Below are positions 1 through 8,800 of a stretch of 26,154 bases of DNA, piece by piece (the stretch's first letter is position 1; the number at the start of each line of letters is the position of its first letter). A program made the translations under genes and the position numbers. This stretch comes from Bacteroidales bacterium UBA4788 (lineage in GTDB: Bacteria; Bacteroidota; Bacteroidia; Bacteroidales; VadinHA17), in contig DHGW01000025.1 in assembly GCA_002402965.1 (NCBI GenBank), positions 1 through 26,154 on the forward strand, read 5' to 3'. Under the pieces are notes generated by a model, which made no database searches, was not told where the DNA came from, and saw nothing but the letters and a program-made list of their open reading frames with translations.

Positions 1-527
1 CCTCCGCCAAGTGCGGCGGCAGCACTCTTACGGAAGTCATATAACGCAAACTCCTCATCCGGACTGGTCTGCGAGGGCGCCTGTGCTGAAAGAATGTTTC
101 CGAACCAGTAGTTCAGACCGCCTTCGAGTACAAAATTATTTTCATAGCCGAGCTGTCTGGCGATCATCCAGGCCTGGTTGGCATATACCGAACCGTTGGA
201 ATACAGGACGTTCATATAAGCATCCTGGTTCAGAATGTCAGTGTACTCCTCAGCAAGCAGGTTGCTAAGCGGTATATTAATGGCGCCGGGCATGCTGTAG
301 GCTTCAAACTCCTCCGGGGTACGGACATCAATGAGCCGCAGAGAGGGATCCTTCTGAACGAGCATGTCAGCAACCACATCCGGGGAGACGAACTGTACCC
401 CTGCGCCGGCCTCCTGAAGGAGCTCGTCGGCTGTAAGCCTGAAATGCTTCACCCTGTCAGGCGGTACGGCGGCGATGATTATTCCCAGCGGGATCACAAA
501 AAATGCAAGTAATTTAAGCGGTTTCAT
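1..527 (-). CDS. Exported rhodanese-like protein lacking the catalytic Cys (3' end outside window)
   Basis: Read from the ATG at 527 to the left edge without a stop, giving 175 codons. Residues 1-20 form a hydrophobic signal segment (MKPLKLLAFF...), so the protein should be exported. Residues about 45-145 follow the rhodanese pattern: 'LRLIDVRTPEEFEAYSMPGA', then 'INIPL', and a closing 'LEGGLNYW'. The active-site loop, which normally begins with the persulfide-carrying Cys, reads V-L-Y-S110-N-G-S, so Ser replaces Cys. Sulfur transfer by the usual mechanism is therefore unlikely; sulfur-compound binding or a structural role is possible. It is the last visible gene of the sulfur operon, 71 bp after the second YeeE gene, so co-transcription is probable. 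The tail after residue 150 may hold a further segment. Fold assignment is secure; function is not. Confidence 0.85.
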   Translation of the reverse strand, partial: MKPLKLLAFFVIPLGIIIAAVPPDRVKHFRLTADELLQEAGAGVQFVSPDVVADMLVQKDPSLRLIDVRTPEEFEAYSMPGAINIPLSNLLAEEYTDILNQDAYMNVLYSNGSVYANQAWMIARQLGYENNFVLEGGLNYWFGNILSAQAPSQTSPDEEFALYDFRKSAAAALGG

Positions 528-598
528 CTTTATGATTTTTCGTTGTTTATTATATAACCTTAATATGCAATGCAATGTTCATTCCGATCACTGTTTGC

Positions 599-1189
599 CT
601 AGTATTCCTCTCTCGGGAATTTTTTCTCAGCCCACTCGGCAACAGCAAACATACCTATTGCGGCAATTATCATGAACAGGCCGAAGAGGCCGTCTGACAT
701 GCCAAGCTTTTCGCTGACTTTCGGTTCGCCGAGATATTTTGCGAAATAGAGCTTCTCCCACCATCCGTATGTGAAGGCGAAGCCATAAACGCCCAGGAAG
801 AGCCCGGCGACGAAAACCATGGCGTCAATCTTCCCGATGGCCGCACCGCAGAAGCTGGTGCCCGGGCAGAAACCGCCCATTATGAAGCCGGCTCCCATTA
901 TCACTCCGCCAACGATGGCTGAAGTGAGATATGTCGGGTTGACATAAACCAGATCAAGATCCACCCAGCCGAACAGGCTCATGAAGAGCAGCCCGAGCAT
1001 GCATGTAATTGCGCCGGTGAAGAAGACCTTCAAAACCACGGCGTCATAACCGTAAAAGATGCCAGCCAGTTTGCGGCTCGACGAGAAGCCGGAGCTCTCG
1101 AGTACCCAGCCGAATCCGATGCCTATGAAGAATGCGAGGAGAAAGTTGGTGTTCTCCGAGATAATTTCGTATGGTGCTAATGGTCCCAT
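599..1189 (-). CDS. YeeE/YedE-family sulfur transport half-protein (second half)
   Basis: A 196-residue integral membrane protein with about four or five hydrophobic segments. The stretch G-G-F-C108-P-G-T-S-F-C114-G-A-A is the conserved YeeE/YedE (DUF395) motif; in characterised YeeE thiosulfate transporters, conserved cysteines in such motifs pass thiosulfate through the membrane. Full-length YeeE proteins are about 350-400 residues and internally duplicated. This protein is half that size and is paired with another half just upstream, as in the two-gene PmpA/PmpB arrangement. The start is 16 bp after the stop of the partner. The C-terminus ends in a charged cytoplasmic-type tail (EWAEKKFPREEY). 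Likely role: import or export of thiosulfate or another reduced sulfur compound, as a heteromer with the upstream protein. The substrate is inferred. Confidence 0.88.
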   Translation of the reverse strand: MGPLAPYEIISENTNFLLAFFIGIGFGWVLESSGFSSSRKLAGIFYGYDAVVLKVFFTGAITCMLGLLFMSLFGWVDLDLVYVNPTYLTSAIVGGVIMGAGFIMGGFCPGTSFCGAAIGKIDAMVFVAGLFLGVYGFAFTYGWWEKLYFAKYLGEPKVSEKLGMSDGLFGLFMIIAAIGMFAVAEWAEKKFPREEY

Positions 1190-1205
1190 TGTTTTCTCCT
1201 TTTGT

Positions 1206-1742
1206 TTAGATCCAGTTTCTCCTGAAGAAATATGCCAGTGCGAAGGCAGTGCCGAATATAGCCATCATGGTCACGAAGCCACCGAGTGAGAGCACAGCCA
1301 TTCCGCTCAGTGCGGAGCCGCTTGTGCATCCGCGCCCGAGCTGCGAACCAAGGCCGAAGAGGGTCCCTCCGGCAAGTGCAAATATCAGCCTGCGCTTTGA
1401 GGTTATCTTCGGCGAATGCTCAACCTTAAGCTTCAGCCTCCCGGCAATGGCCCCCGAGAGAAATCCTCCCACGAGAACGCCCAGCATCTCGAAAACAAGC
1501 CATGATCTCATGGGGCTGCCGCTGTGTGACTCCGCATACTCGGCCATGAAGGGCATAGTGTTTACCGCATCCTTGTCAACCGCTTCTATTGTCGTGGCTA
1601 CGACACTCTTTACCGCCCCGCTGGCTCCCAGGCCTCTGCCTGAAATAAAATTGGAGGCAAGCAGAACGAGGCCCAGAAGGACACCGCCCAGGTAGGGGTT
1701 GAGGTATCTCCTGCTCCTCTCATTTGTTGTAGTATTGCTCAT
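1206..1742 (-). CDS. YeeE/YedE-family sulfur transport half-protein (first half)
   Basis: A 178-residue membrane protein. It carries a short GRGLGASGA motif after the first membrane helix (about residues 35-43) and the YeeE-type G-R-G-C139-T-S-G-S-A-L-S-G motif, where the Cys is the expected sulfur-relay residue. A less hydrophobic stretch (about residues 48-80, E/D/S-rich) probably faces the periplasm. Together with the 196-residue product that follows 16 bp downstream, it equals one full-length YeeE. The start is 22 bp after the stop of the NrfD-like gene, so both halves belong to the reductase transcript. Likely function is movement of thiosulfate or a similar sulfur compound; direction and substrate are inferred from family and neighbours. 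Confidence 0.88.
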   Translation of the reverse strand: MSNTTTNERSRRYLNPYLGGVLLGLVLLASNFISGRGLGASGAVKSVVATTIEAVDKDAVNTMPFMAEYAESHSGSPMRSWLVFEMLGVLVGGFLSGAIAGRLKLKVEHSPKITSKRRLIFALAGGTLFGLGSQLGRGCTSGSALSGMAVLSLGGFVTMMAIFGTAFALAYFFRRNWI

Positions 1743-1764
1743 ATTGTTATGTGTTTTATTGTGA

Positions 1765-2706
1765 TCAGTATAACCAGCGGCTCACCTGGCCGGCAAAGAC
1801 AAATACAAAACGGAAGGCGAAACTGCCCATGAGAACAAGCACCCCGGGGATCAGTGCAGGTATATGTTTACCCCACAGCTCCATCAGGTCAAGCACCCCC
1901 GGGATGATAATGCCCAGTACAACCACGAAGATCCAGAAGACCATTGTATAGGGTCCGCCCAGAAATAGCTGAGCGGCTTCCTGCTGCACCTGTGTGCTTG
2001 CGAGGAAACCCATGAACATATGCACAATCAGGAAAAGTTCCGTGCCGAGAATGATTAGGTCGATTTTTGTAAATAGCAGTCTCTCCTCCCTGTTTTTGGA
2101 TGCCAGCACTATTGACGCGGCGCCGGCTGACAGCCCTGAGGCCAGGAAAAGAGGTCCGAGCACGGAAGTGTTCCACAGCGGCCTGGCATTGAAGGCTGAC
2201 AGCAGGATCCCGGTATAAACACCTGTGATGATTGCAAAGATCAGGATCACCCATGCAAGTGGTTTCTTATTCTTGTTGAAGAAAACCTCTATATCCTTCA
2301 GCCATTTGTACTTCCAGTCCCATCTGGGGAAAAACTCCCTGATGTGAAGTGCGCACCAGATGAATGAGGCGGTAGTGATTACAAGCAGGGTCCATGCGCC
2401 CCATGACATTGGCGACTGTATCCTGATAGTAGTGTACAGCTGCCAGAAAAAGGCTTTATGGTTAAGGTCATAAAAGAGGGCTGCCAGGCCCAGAACAAGC
2501 GCTACCGGGGCAATAAACGGCACCCGGCGCACGGCGGCGCGGTACTGCTCTTCCTTCCCCAGCAGATAATAGAGTGCAGCAAAAAACAGCACCCCGGCAG
2601 CCAGTCCACCAAGGAAAAGGTACAACGGGATGGGCCAGTGCCATATATGCAGTTGCGGGTCAACCATCAGGTTCTCTCTACCGCTGATAATAAGCTCTTC
2701 GTTCAT
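1765..2706 (-). CDS. NrfD/PsrC-type quinol-interacting membrane subunit
   Basis: A 313-residue polytopic membrane protein of the NrfD/polysulfide reductase PsrC family. The N-terminus ('IWHWPIPLYLFLGGLAAGVLFFAALYY', about residues 22-48) matches the family's first helix with its W-x-P-x-x-x-Y-L-F-x-G-G-x-x-A-G pattern. Roughly eight hydrophobic segments follow, the usual number for this family. In such complexes this subunit anchors the ferredoxin subunit to the outer face of the inner membrane and oxidises menaquinol, passing electrons to the catalytic subunit. It begins 7 bp after the ferredoxin gene and is followed 22 bp later by the YeeE pair. It contains no obvious haem-binding motif, as expected for PsrC rather than a cytochrome b subunit. 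Confidence 0.9.
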   Translation of the reverse strand: MNEELIISGRENLMVDPQLHIWHWPIPLYLFLGGLAAGVLFFAALYYLLGKEEQYRAAVRRVPFIAPVALVLGLAALFYDLNHKAFFWQLYTTIRIQSPMSWGAWTLLVITTASFIWCALHIREFFPRWDWKYKWLKDIEVFFNKNKKPLAWVILIFAIITGVYTGILLSAFNARPLWNTSVLGPLFLASGLSAGAASIVLASKNREERLLFTKIDLIILGTELFLIVHMFMGFLASTQVQQEAAQLFLGGPYTMVFWIFVVVLGIIIPGVLDLMELWGKHIPALIPGVLVLMGSFAFRFVFVFAGQVSRWLY

Positions 2707-2713
2707 CGTCTGC

Positions 2714-3247
2714 TCAGATTAGAAAATATAACTGCGGTTGGGTCCCGGCTTCGGGGATGAGTGTCTTTGACTTGCGTTTTTTAAGAATAACGCTCACCTC
2801 GCTGTTCGGGTCATCAAGATCACCGAAGTACATGCATTTGGTAGGGCATACTGCCACGCATGCTGGTTTCATTCCCTCCTTCACCCTGTGAATGCAGAAG
2901 GTGCACTTATCAACATAACCTTTGGGATGGGGGTATCGGGCGTCATAGGGACATGAGGCAATGCATGCCCCGCAGCCAATGCACTTATTCGGTTTGACAA
3001 GCACGATTCCGCCCTCGACTATATGGCTTGCCCCGGTAGGACAACATCTTACACACGGCGCGTTGGCGCAGTGGTTGCACCTCTCCGACCGCAGCTCGAT
3101 CTCAAGCTGGGGGTATGTGCCATCCGTCACCTCCACCACCCAGTCGCGGCAGAAACCGATAGGCACATTGTTCTCCGTCTGGCATGCCACGACACAGTCA
3201 CTGCATCCGACGCACTTTTTGGTATCAACAGCCATTGCGTATCTCAT
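2714..3247 (-). CDS. Four-cluster [4Fe-4S] ferredoxin subunit of a molybdopterin oxidoreductase (PsrB-like)
   Basis: A 177-residue electron-transfer subunit. Sixteen cysteines fall into four sets suited to four [4Fe-4S] clusters: C12/15/18/22, C57/60/65/69, C89/92/95/99 and C115/118/130/134. This layout is typical of PsrB, PhsB, NrfC and DmsB. No signal peptide is present; such subunits are usually co-exported with the Tat-targeted catalytic subunit. The ATG at 3247 overlaps the TGA of the upstream catalytic gene in an ATGA arrangement (4 nt), indicating translational coupling. An internal Met at residue 5 (MAVDTKKCVGC) is an alternative start. It should carry electrons from the NrfD-like quinol subunit to the molybdenum subunit. 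Confidence 0.93.
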   Translation of the reverse strand: MRYAMAVDTKKCVGCSDCVVACQTENNVPIGFCRDWVVEVTDGTYPQLEIELRSERCNHCANAPCVRCCPTGASHIVEGGIVLVKPNKCIGCGACIASCPYDARYPHPKGYVDKCTFCIHRVKEGMKPACVAVCPTKCMYFGDLDDPNSEVSVILKKRKSKTLIPEAGTQPQLYFLI

Positions 3248-5481
3248 GATACCACCTCCTCTCCGGCCAGATCAGTGACAAAGGTCACGAAGTTGCCACG
3301 CATGCCTGTGCCTCCCATGAGGGGGTCGACAAGCACTTTGGTGATGAGGTTTGTGTCGCTGGCCCCCTTCCCGTAACATCGTCGAAGTTTCTTTTCCTGG
3401 TGGCCAAATCCGTGAACCATGTAGACAGAGTCCCAGCGGATACGCTCCGTCACCCTCACTTTTATCGGGAACTCTGACCGCTTGCCATCCTGGTTTACCA
3501 GGTGAACGTATTGTCCGGTGCTCAGTCCCCACTCTTTTGCCACACGCGGGTTGACCCACACGCTGTTTTCATCCATCAGGTCGGTCAGGTTGGGATTATT
3601 GGAAGTGCGGCTGAATGTATGCATCGGAGCCCTGCCGTAATTGAGGCGGTAAAAGCCTGCCGGCGGCTCCTCGTGAGCAGTATACTTTGGCATTGGATCG
3701 AAGCCTGCTCCTTCCAGTGCCGTTGAATAGAGTTCTATCTTTCCGGTAGCCGTATAGAACTCTACATTCTCATCAGGATAGAAATAAAGATCGTCGGCAG
3801 TGCGGTCAAAGGTCTTGACCCCTATCTTTTTCATCTCATCGAGGCTGCTTCCCACCTGCTTCAGCTGCCAGTCGAGCTGATCCTCCATCTTCTCAAAAGG
3901 AAAGTATTCAATCACTCCCAGCCTTTTTGCCAGTTCCCTGGCCATATAAAAGGCCGGTTTGGTGTCATAGGAGGGTTCGGCAGCCGGGGACCTGAGAGCT
4001 ATCTGGGGCTTTCTGTGCGGCCCGACCCGGAGATCATCATACCTCTCGAGGTAAGTGCACTCGGGCAACACCACGTCAGCCCAGCCTGTAATCTCCATGG
4101 GCATTGTATCAACGACCACGAGCAGCTGAAGGGCCTGGATGGCCTTAAGGGTGTTCTCCTGGTTGGGTAGGGTCTCCATCAGGTTAGTGCCGTTGACAAT
4201 CCATGCCTGGAACTTACAGTTGCGGCTCGGGTCAGGAACAGTGGCGTCACAGACGCCGTTGGCCAGCACCGTGTCAGCCAGCTTGTAGAGATCCGGAAAC
4301 TCTGTCCTCCATGTTCTCTTTGGTGTTGGATATGCAGGGTGAGGCGGCTCAGGCAGTGCGAAGGTCTCGGTGCGGAAGAATCCGCCCCTGCGACCCCAGG
4401 AGCCCAGCAGGGCGTTAAGTATTGCCACGGCCCTCAGGCGCTGAGTGTCATCGCCGTACCACGTGACATGGCGACCGGGATGCACAATGACAGCCGGTGC
4501 GGCATTGGCCATTTCACGGGCAGTCTCGCGAATGACTGTGGGATCAATTGTAGTAATGCCGTAAGCCCATTCAGGGGTCATGTTTTTCACATGCTCCTTC
4601 AGGTACTCAAACCCGTAGGTATATTTCTCCACATAAGGTTTGTCGTAAAGCTCCTCGCTGATGATGACATTGATCCATGCCAGCAGAAGGGCCAGGTCGG
4701 TTGCCGGTTTTATCGGCAACCAGTATTTTGACTTGCCCGCGGCGGTGGAGAAGCGCGGGTCAACGGTTATGATGGTGGCTCCCTTGTCAATGGCGTCAGA
4801 CATCTCCTGAACCTGTCCGTTATGCATGTTCTCACCCAGGTGGCTTCCGATCAGGACAAGGCACTTTGTATCTCGGATATCAAGAGGCTCCGGGCTGTCC
4901 AATGCTTCCCCGAATGTAGCCTGAAAAGCCACCTCGCGCGGTCCGCGGCACTGTGCATAGGATGGCGCAGCTATATGAGGTGATCCGAGGGCACGCAGAA
5001 GGGTTGAGAAATACTTACCGCCCGAGCCGTGGGTGAAAAGAGCGATGCACTCCGGGCCGTGTTCTGCGGAGATCACTTTTATCTTTTCGGCAATGTAATC
5101 AAAAGCCTCTTCCCAGGTGGCTTCACGGAAGCTCTGGGTGCCTCGGTCGTCGGTTCGTATCAGAGGCTTGCGGAGCCGGTCCTCGTCGTGGTACATCCCC
5201 ACACCGCCGGTGCCGCGCGGACAGAAGCGGCCGTTGCAGTTCTGGTCCTCACTGTTGCCGATGATCTTCTTTATCGATCCCTTCTCGTCCCTGTAGACCC
5301 AACCGGCGCACTTCCAGAAACATACTTCGCAGTATGTGGGTGTCCGGCCAGTCAGGGCGGCCAGGGTGGCCTTCTGACCGTCAGTGAGACCGGAGCCGAG
5401 GAGCCTGATGCCGGCGGCACCGGCCATGACAGCTCCCGCTCCCATCGCTGAGATCCTGATGAATTGCCTGCGTGTTGCCAT
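3244..5481 (-). CDS. Tat-exported molybdopterin oxidoreductase, polysulfide/thiosulfate reductase type (PsrA/PhsA-like)
   Basis: A 745-residue bis-MGD enzyme of the DMSO reductase superfamily. The N-terminus has a Tat signal (R4-R5-Q-F-I-R followed by an Ala/Gly-rich hydrophobic stretch to about residue 30). C51, C54, C58 and C87 form the [4Fe-4S] site (C-x2-C-x3-C...C-P-R-G). C178 in S-Y-A-Q-C-R-G-P-R-E is positioned as the molybdenum ligand, as in PsrA and PhsA. The C-terminal part has the MGD-binding 'GASDTNLI' region and a final 'GNFVTFV' strand. Length agrees with PsrA/PhsA (about 750-765 residues) and is shorter than SoeA. First gene of the operon, coupled by 4 nt to the ferredoxin subunit. 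Probable reaction: periplasmic reduction of polysulfide, thiosulfate or a related oxyanion with menaquinol. Arsenate or tetrathionate cannot be excluded from sequence alone, but the sulfur-handling neighbours favour sulfur. Confidence 0.92.
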   Translation of the reverse strand: MATRRQFIRISAMGAGAVMAGAAGIRLLGSGLTDGQKATLAALTGRTPTYCEVCFWKCAGWVYRDEKGSIKKIIGNSEDQNCNGRFCPRGTGGVGMYHDEDRLRKPLIRTDDRGTQSFREATWEEAFDYIAEKIKVISAEHGPECIALFTHGSGGKYFSTLLRALGSPHIAAPSYAQCRGPREVAFQATFGEALDSPEPLDIRDTKCLVLIGSHLGENMHNGQVQEMSDAIDKGATIITVDPRFSTAAGKSKYWLPIKPATDLALLLAWINVIISEELYDKPYVEKYTYGFEYLKEHVKNMTPEWAYGITTIDPTVIRETAREMANAAPAVIVHPGRHVTWYGDDTQRLRAVAILNALLGSWGRRGGFFRTETFALPEPPHPAYPTPKRTWRTEFPDLYKLADTVLANGVCDATVPDPSRNCKFQAWIVNGTNLMETLPNQENTLKAIQALQLLVVVDTMPMEITGWADVVLPECTYLERYDDLRVGPHRKPQIALRSPAAEPSYDTKPAFYMARELAKRLGVIEYFPFEKMEDQLDWQLKQVGSSLDEMKKIGVKTFDRTADDLYFYPDENVEFYTATGKIELYSTALEGAGFDPMPKYTAHEEPPAGFYRLNYGRAPMHTFSRTSNNPNLTDLMDENSVWVNPRVAKEWGLSTGQYVHLVNQDGKRSEFPIKVRVTERIRWDSVYMVHGFGHQEKKLRRCYGKGASDTNLITKVLVDPLMGGTGMRGNFVTFVTDLAGEEVVS

Positions 5482-5550
5482 TATAAATCGTTGTCTTGTA
5501 GTTTGTTCAGGTTCTGTGCAACGGCGGTTATGTTATCCGGAAAACCACTA

Positions 5551-5565
5551 CGCTGCTGAACAGCG
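5551..5565. promoter_or_regulatory. Short palindrome upstream of the sulfur operon (hairpin or operator)
   Basis: CGCTG - ctgaa - CAGCG, a perfect 5-bp inverted repeat with a 5-nt centre, 70 bp upstream of the reductase start codon and only 5 bp from the TGT-N10-ACA palindrome. It could be a leader hairpin or part of a compound operator. A five-pair arm has a real chance of arising at random. Confidence 0.3.
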
Positions 5566-5570
5566 AATTT

Positions 5571-5590
5571 ACTGTTTTCAAAGTAACAGT
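5571..5590 (-). promoter_or_regulatory. Candidate CRP/FNR-family operator overlapping a -7-like element
   Basis: ACTGTT - ttcaaagt - AACAGT is a perfect 6-bp inverted repeat with an 8-bp centre. Read as TGT-N10-ACA, it has the half-site spacing of CRP/FNR-family sites. On the minus strand the same bases include TTACTTTG (5579-5586), which matches the Bacteroidota -7 consensus TAnnTTTG at 7 of 8 positions. It lies about 90 bp upstream of the reductase ATG. A redox- or sulfur-responsive CRP/FNR regulator would suit an anaerobic respiratory operon, but no such regulator gene is in the window. Confidence 0.35.
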
Positions 5591-5767
5591 CGAACTAAAA
5601 TGATTTTTATAATAAATATGACCTGTCTTGCCATGAATTGCTTGCTAAATGTACCTGCCAGGAGCATTATCCGGCCCCCCGGAAGGTTGCAAAATTTTTA
5701 TTATTATTATTTAAATCTTCCCAGAAACCCCACAGAGTGGACAATAGAGAATCTGCAGCATGGTTTT

Positions 5768-5818
5768 TTTGCTTGTTCAGGAGTGGTGATATTTGTTTTT
5801 AAAAAAAATATATCTTTA
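5768..5818 (+). promoter_or_regulatory. Weak candidate promoter of the susC operon
   Basis: Two imperfect -7 words precede susC: GATATTTG at 5788-5795 (7 of 8 to TAnnTTTG) and TATCTTTA at 5811-5818 (7 of 8). Each has a TTTG upstream (5768-5771 and 5792-5795), but spacings are 16 and 15 bp, shorter than the usual 19-21. One of them may be used; the sequence does not decide which. Confidence 0.25.
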
Positions 5819-5844
5819 GCCTGTTAACCTAAACCTATACTCAT

Positions 5845-8800
5845 ATGAAGAAACTATTTATTTCTATTGCCCTAATTCTGTTCGCGGGAGTGGCAAGCCT
5901 GTCGGCTCAGACGAGGGTGATTACGGGTACAGTTACCTCAGCGGTTGAAGGTGAGGGTCCCATGCCAGGAGTCACTGTCCAGGTACTGGGAACAACCATC
6001 GGAACAATCACTGACGCTAACGGGATGTACTCACTTCAGGTACCCCAAAACGCCACAACCCTCGTTTTCTCCTACATCGGGATGAAAAAGCAGGAAGTTG
6101 AAATCTCAGGCAGATCTGTTATCACTGTAACCATGGAATCCGAATTACTCGGGTTGCAGGAGGTTGTAGTATCGGCATTTGGTATTAAGCGAAATGCCGG
6201 TGAAATCGGATCCGCCATTACTCAGGTTGAATCGGCTATGATCACCCAGGCCAGGCCTATAAGTGCTGCATCAGCTCTTTCAGGAAAGGTTGCCGGGCTC
6301 CAGATCAACACCGTAAACTCCTCAGTCAGCCCTGATGTAAGGGTGGTCCTCAGGGGTAACCGTTCATTCCTTGGTAACAACCAGGCACTCCTCGTTCTCG
6401 ACGGTGTTCCTGTGAACCTTGCTTACCTGCAGACTCTCAACCCCAATGATATGGAGAGCATAAACATTCTCAAGGGCGCCAACGCTGCTGCTCTTTACGG
6501 ATCAGAAGCTGCTAACGGCGTTATCGTTGTGACTACGAAGACCGGATCGAAAGACAAAACCCAGATCATCTTCAGTAATACAACAACCCTTGATAAGGTA
6601 GCCTACTTCCCCGAGATGCAGGACCGTTTCGGTTCAGGCTCATCGGCAGACGTATTTGGGAATCCTATATATGAAGCATTTGAAAACCAGTGCTGGGGTC
6701 CTGAATTCGACGACAGTCTTGTCAGAATAGGACTCTGGGATGAGAACGGTGACAGCCTTACCACAAACTATTCACCAAAACCAAGAGAGAAATACAATTT
6801 CTGGGATACAGGCATTACTATCCAGAATGACCTCTCCTTCTCTTCGGGGAACGAAACCGGCACCCTCTTCCTTTCTGTACAGGATGTTTTAATAAAAGGT
6901 GTGGTTCCCGGTGATGAGGCAAGGCGTGATATCATAAGACTCAACGGAACCAAGCAGTACAAGGGCTTTATGGCGGCGTTCAACTTCAACTATACCCTGC
7001 GCACCCAGGAGACATCCAATTCAAATGTCTACTGGAACGTATTGAACACCCCCATGCATATCCCCCTGACTGATTTTGAAGACTGGAATGCAGTGCTTAC
7101 CAATCCTGACGGCAGCAGGAAAACCAACTGGGCCGACATTGACCATTTTTACAATGCCTATTATGAGAACCCCTACGAAGAACTGGCAAACCAGAGGCGC
7201 ATAGGGAGAAATGATTACGTAACGGCAGTAATTGACCTTTCGCAGAAGCTCACCAAATGGCTTACCATACAGGCAAGAACGGCTATAGCTCCCAATACAA
7301 ACTATTACGAGAACAGGCAGTACTTCAAGGATTACAGTCCATACGGCCACGCAATGTATACGCAGTATGGGCGAAGCATTAGCCGTGCTGATGTCAACTC
7401 GTCAATGAACACCGGAATCGAGTTCGGATGGCGCTGGACAAATGACTTCATCTTAACTTCGAACAATAAGTTCGCTGACTTTACCGTCAGGACAGTTGCC
7501 GGTGTAACAACCAGGGACAGCTATTCAAGATCTGCCTCCCTGACGGCAAACGCCCTGGAGATTGCTAATTTCTTCAATGTGAAGAACAGGGTCGGTGAAC
7601 TCGGCGGAGCCGAGAGCTGGTCACAGCAGAGGCAGATGGGTGTCTTCGGTGACATTACCTTCGGCTACAAGAACAAGGCTTACCTGCATGCTTCAGGAAG
7701 GAATGACTGGAACTCGCTTCTCGACAAGTCGCAGTGGTCATTCTTCTACCCTGCTATAGATGCATCCGTAATCCTTACCGAGTTGATACCCGGGCTGAAG
7801 AGCAACATTCTCACCTATGCCAAACTGAGGGGTGGTGTATCAAAGGTCGGTTCAATCAACATCAGCAACTACTCGCTCGAGAACCTCTTCGGTACAGCAG
7901 GGGACTTCCCGTTCGGAAGCCTTTCGGCATATACGGTTGCCAACGGCCTGAACTACAGGTACCTGAAGCCCGAATTTACACTTTCAAAGGAGCTTGGTCT
8001 TGACCTTAGCTTCCTTGATGAAAGAATAAGCACAAACTTCACTGTTTACCAAACCAATACAACCAACCAGACTGTTGATATGAACGTCTCAAGGGCATCC
8101 GGGTACTCTTCATCCAAGATTAATGCCGGTGAGATGCTCAACAGGGGGTTTGAGTTTGAACTGAAAGCCACTCCGGTTGCAACATCCGACTGGAACTGGG
8201 ATATATCAGCCAACTACGCTTACTGGTACAGCGAGGTTCTTTCGCTTGCAGGCGAACTGGAAGAGATTTCCCTGGGAAACTACGTTTATGCTATAAAAGA
8301 TCTTCCTTTCCCGTATAACAAGGTGACAAGGTTCTATCAGGATCCGCAGGGCCGCGTGATAGTGGATGCAGTAACCGGAATGCCGTCCATCGACCCGATT
8401 ACTTACCCGAGAGGACAGACCACGCCAAAGCATCTGATAGGCCTTCAGACCTCACTCAGCTGGAAAGGATTCACACTGGCAGGAAGCGCTGACTACAGGG
8501 GCGGACATGTATTCCGTAGCGATCTTTATTACGACCTGCTCTTCACCGGCATCGGTGCTCTCTCAGCATCCAATGGCCGCGAGAGGTTTGTGTTCCCCAA
8601 TTCGGTCATCAATACCGGAACAGCTGAAAACCCCGTATATGTGGAGAATACCAATATAACGGTTCAGGAAGGCGGAGTTGCTTTCTGGACAAACACAATG
8701 AGGTCACTCAGCTACTATTCGGTTAACAGCGCCAGTGTATGGAAGATCAGAGAGCTTTCACTTGCATATGATGTTCCTGCTTCTGTCCTTGGATTTGCCA

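Larger units (their letters stand above)
5482..5844. other. 363-bp divergent intergenic region between the sulfur operon and the susC locus
   Basis: No credible gene is present; the open frame that crosses it is antisense to the reductase start and lacks coding character. The left third holds two adjacent short palindromes (5551-5565 and 5571-5590) that would lie in the leader or promoter of the sulfur operon. The middle is AT-rich with an ATT run near 5698-5714. The right end, next to susC, holds T-runs and weak promoter-like words. Both divergent transcripts must start here. Confidence 0.7.

Noticed and set aside
5698..5714. TTA/ATT triplet run in the divergent region as a microsatellite or origin-like element
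   Set aside because: Only four or five units in an AT-rich intergenic region; no associated boxes or iterons.
5384..5827. 147-codon open frame across the divergent promoter region
   Set aside because: It begins antisense to the Tat signal of the reductase and has no coding features; the region is needed for two promoters.
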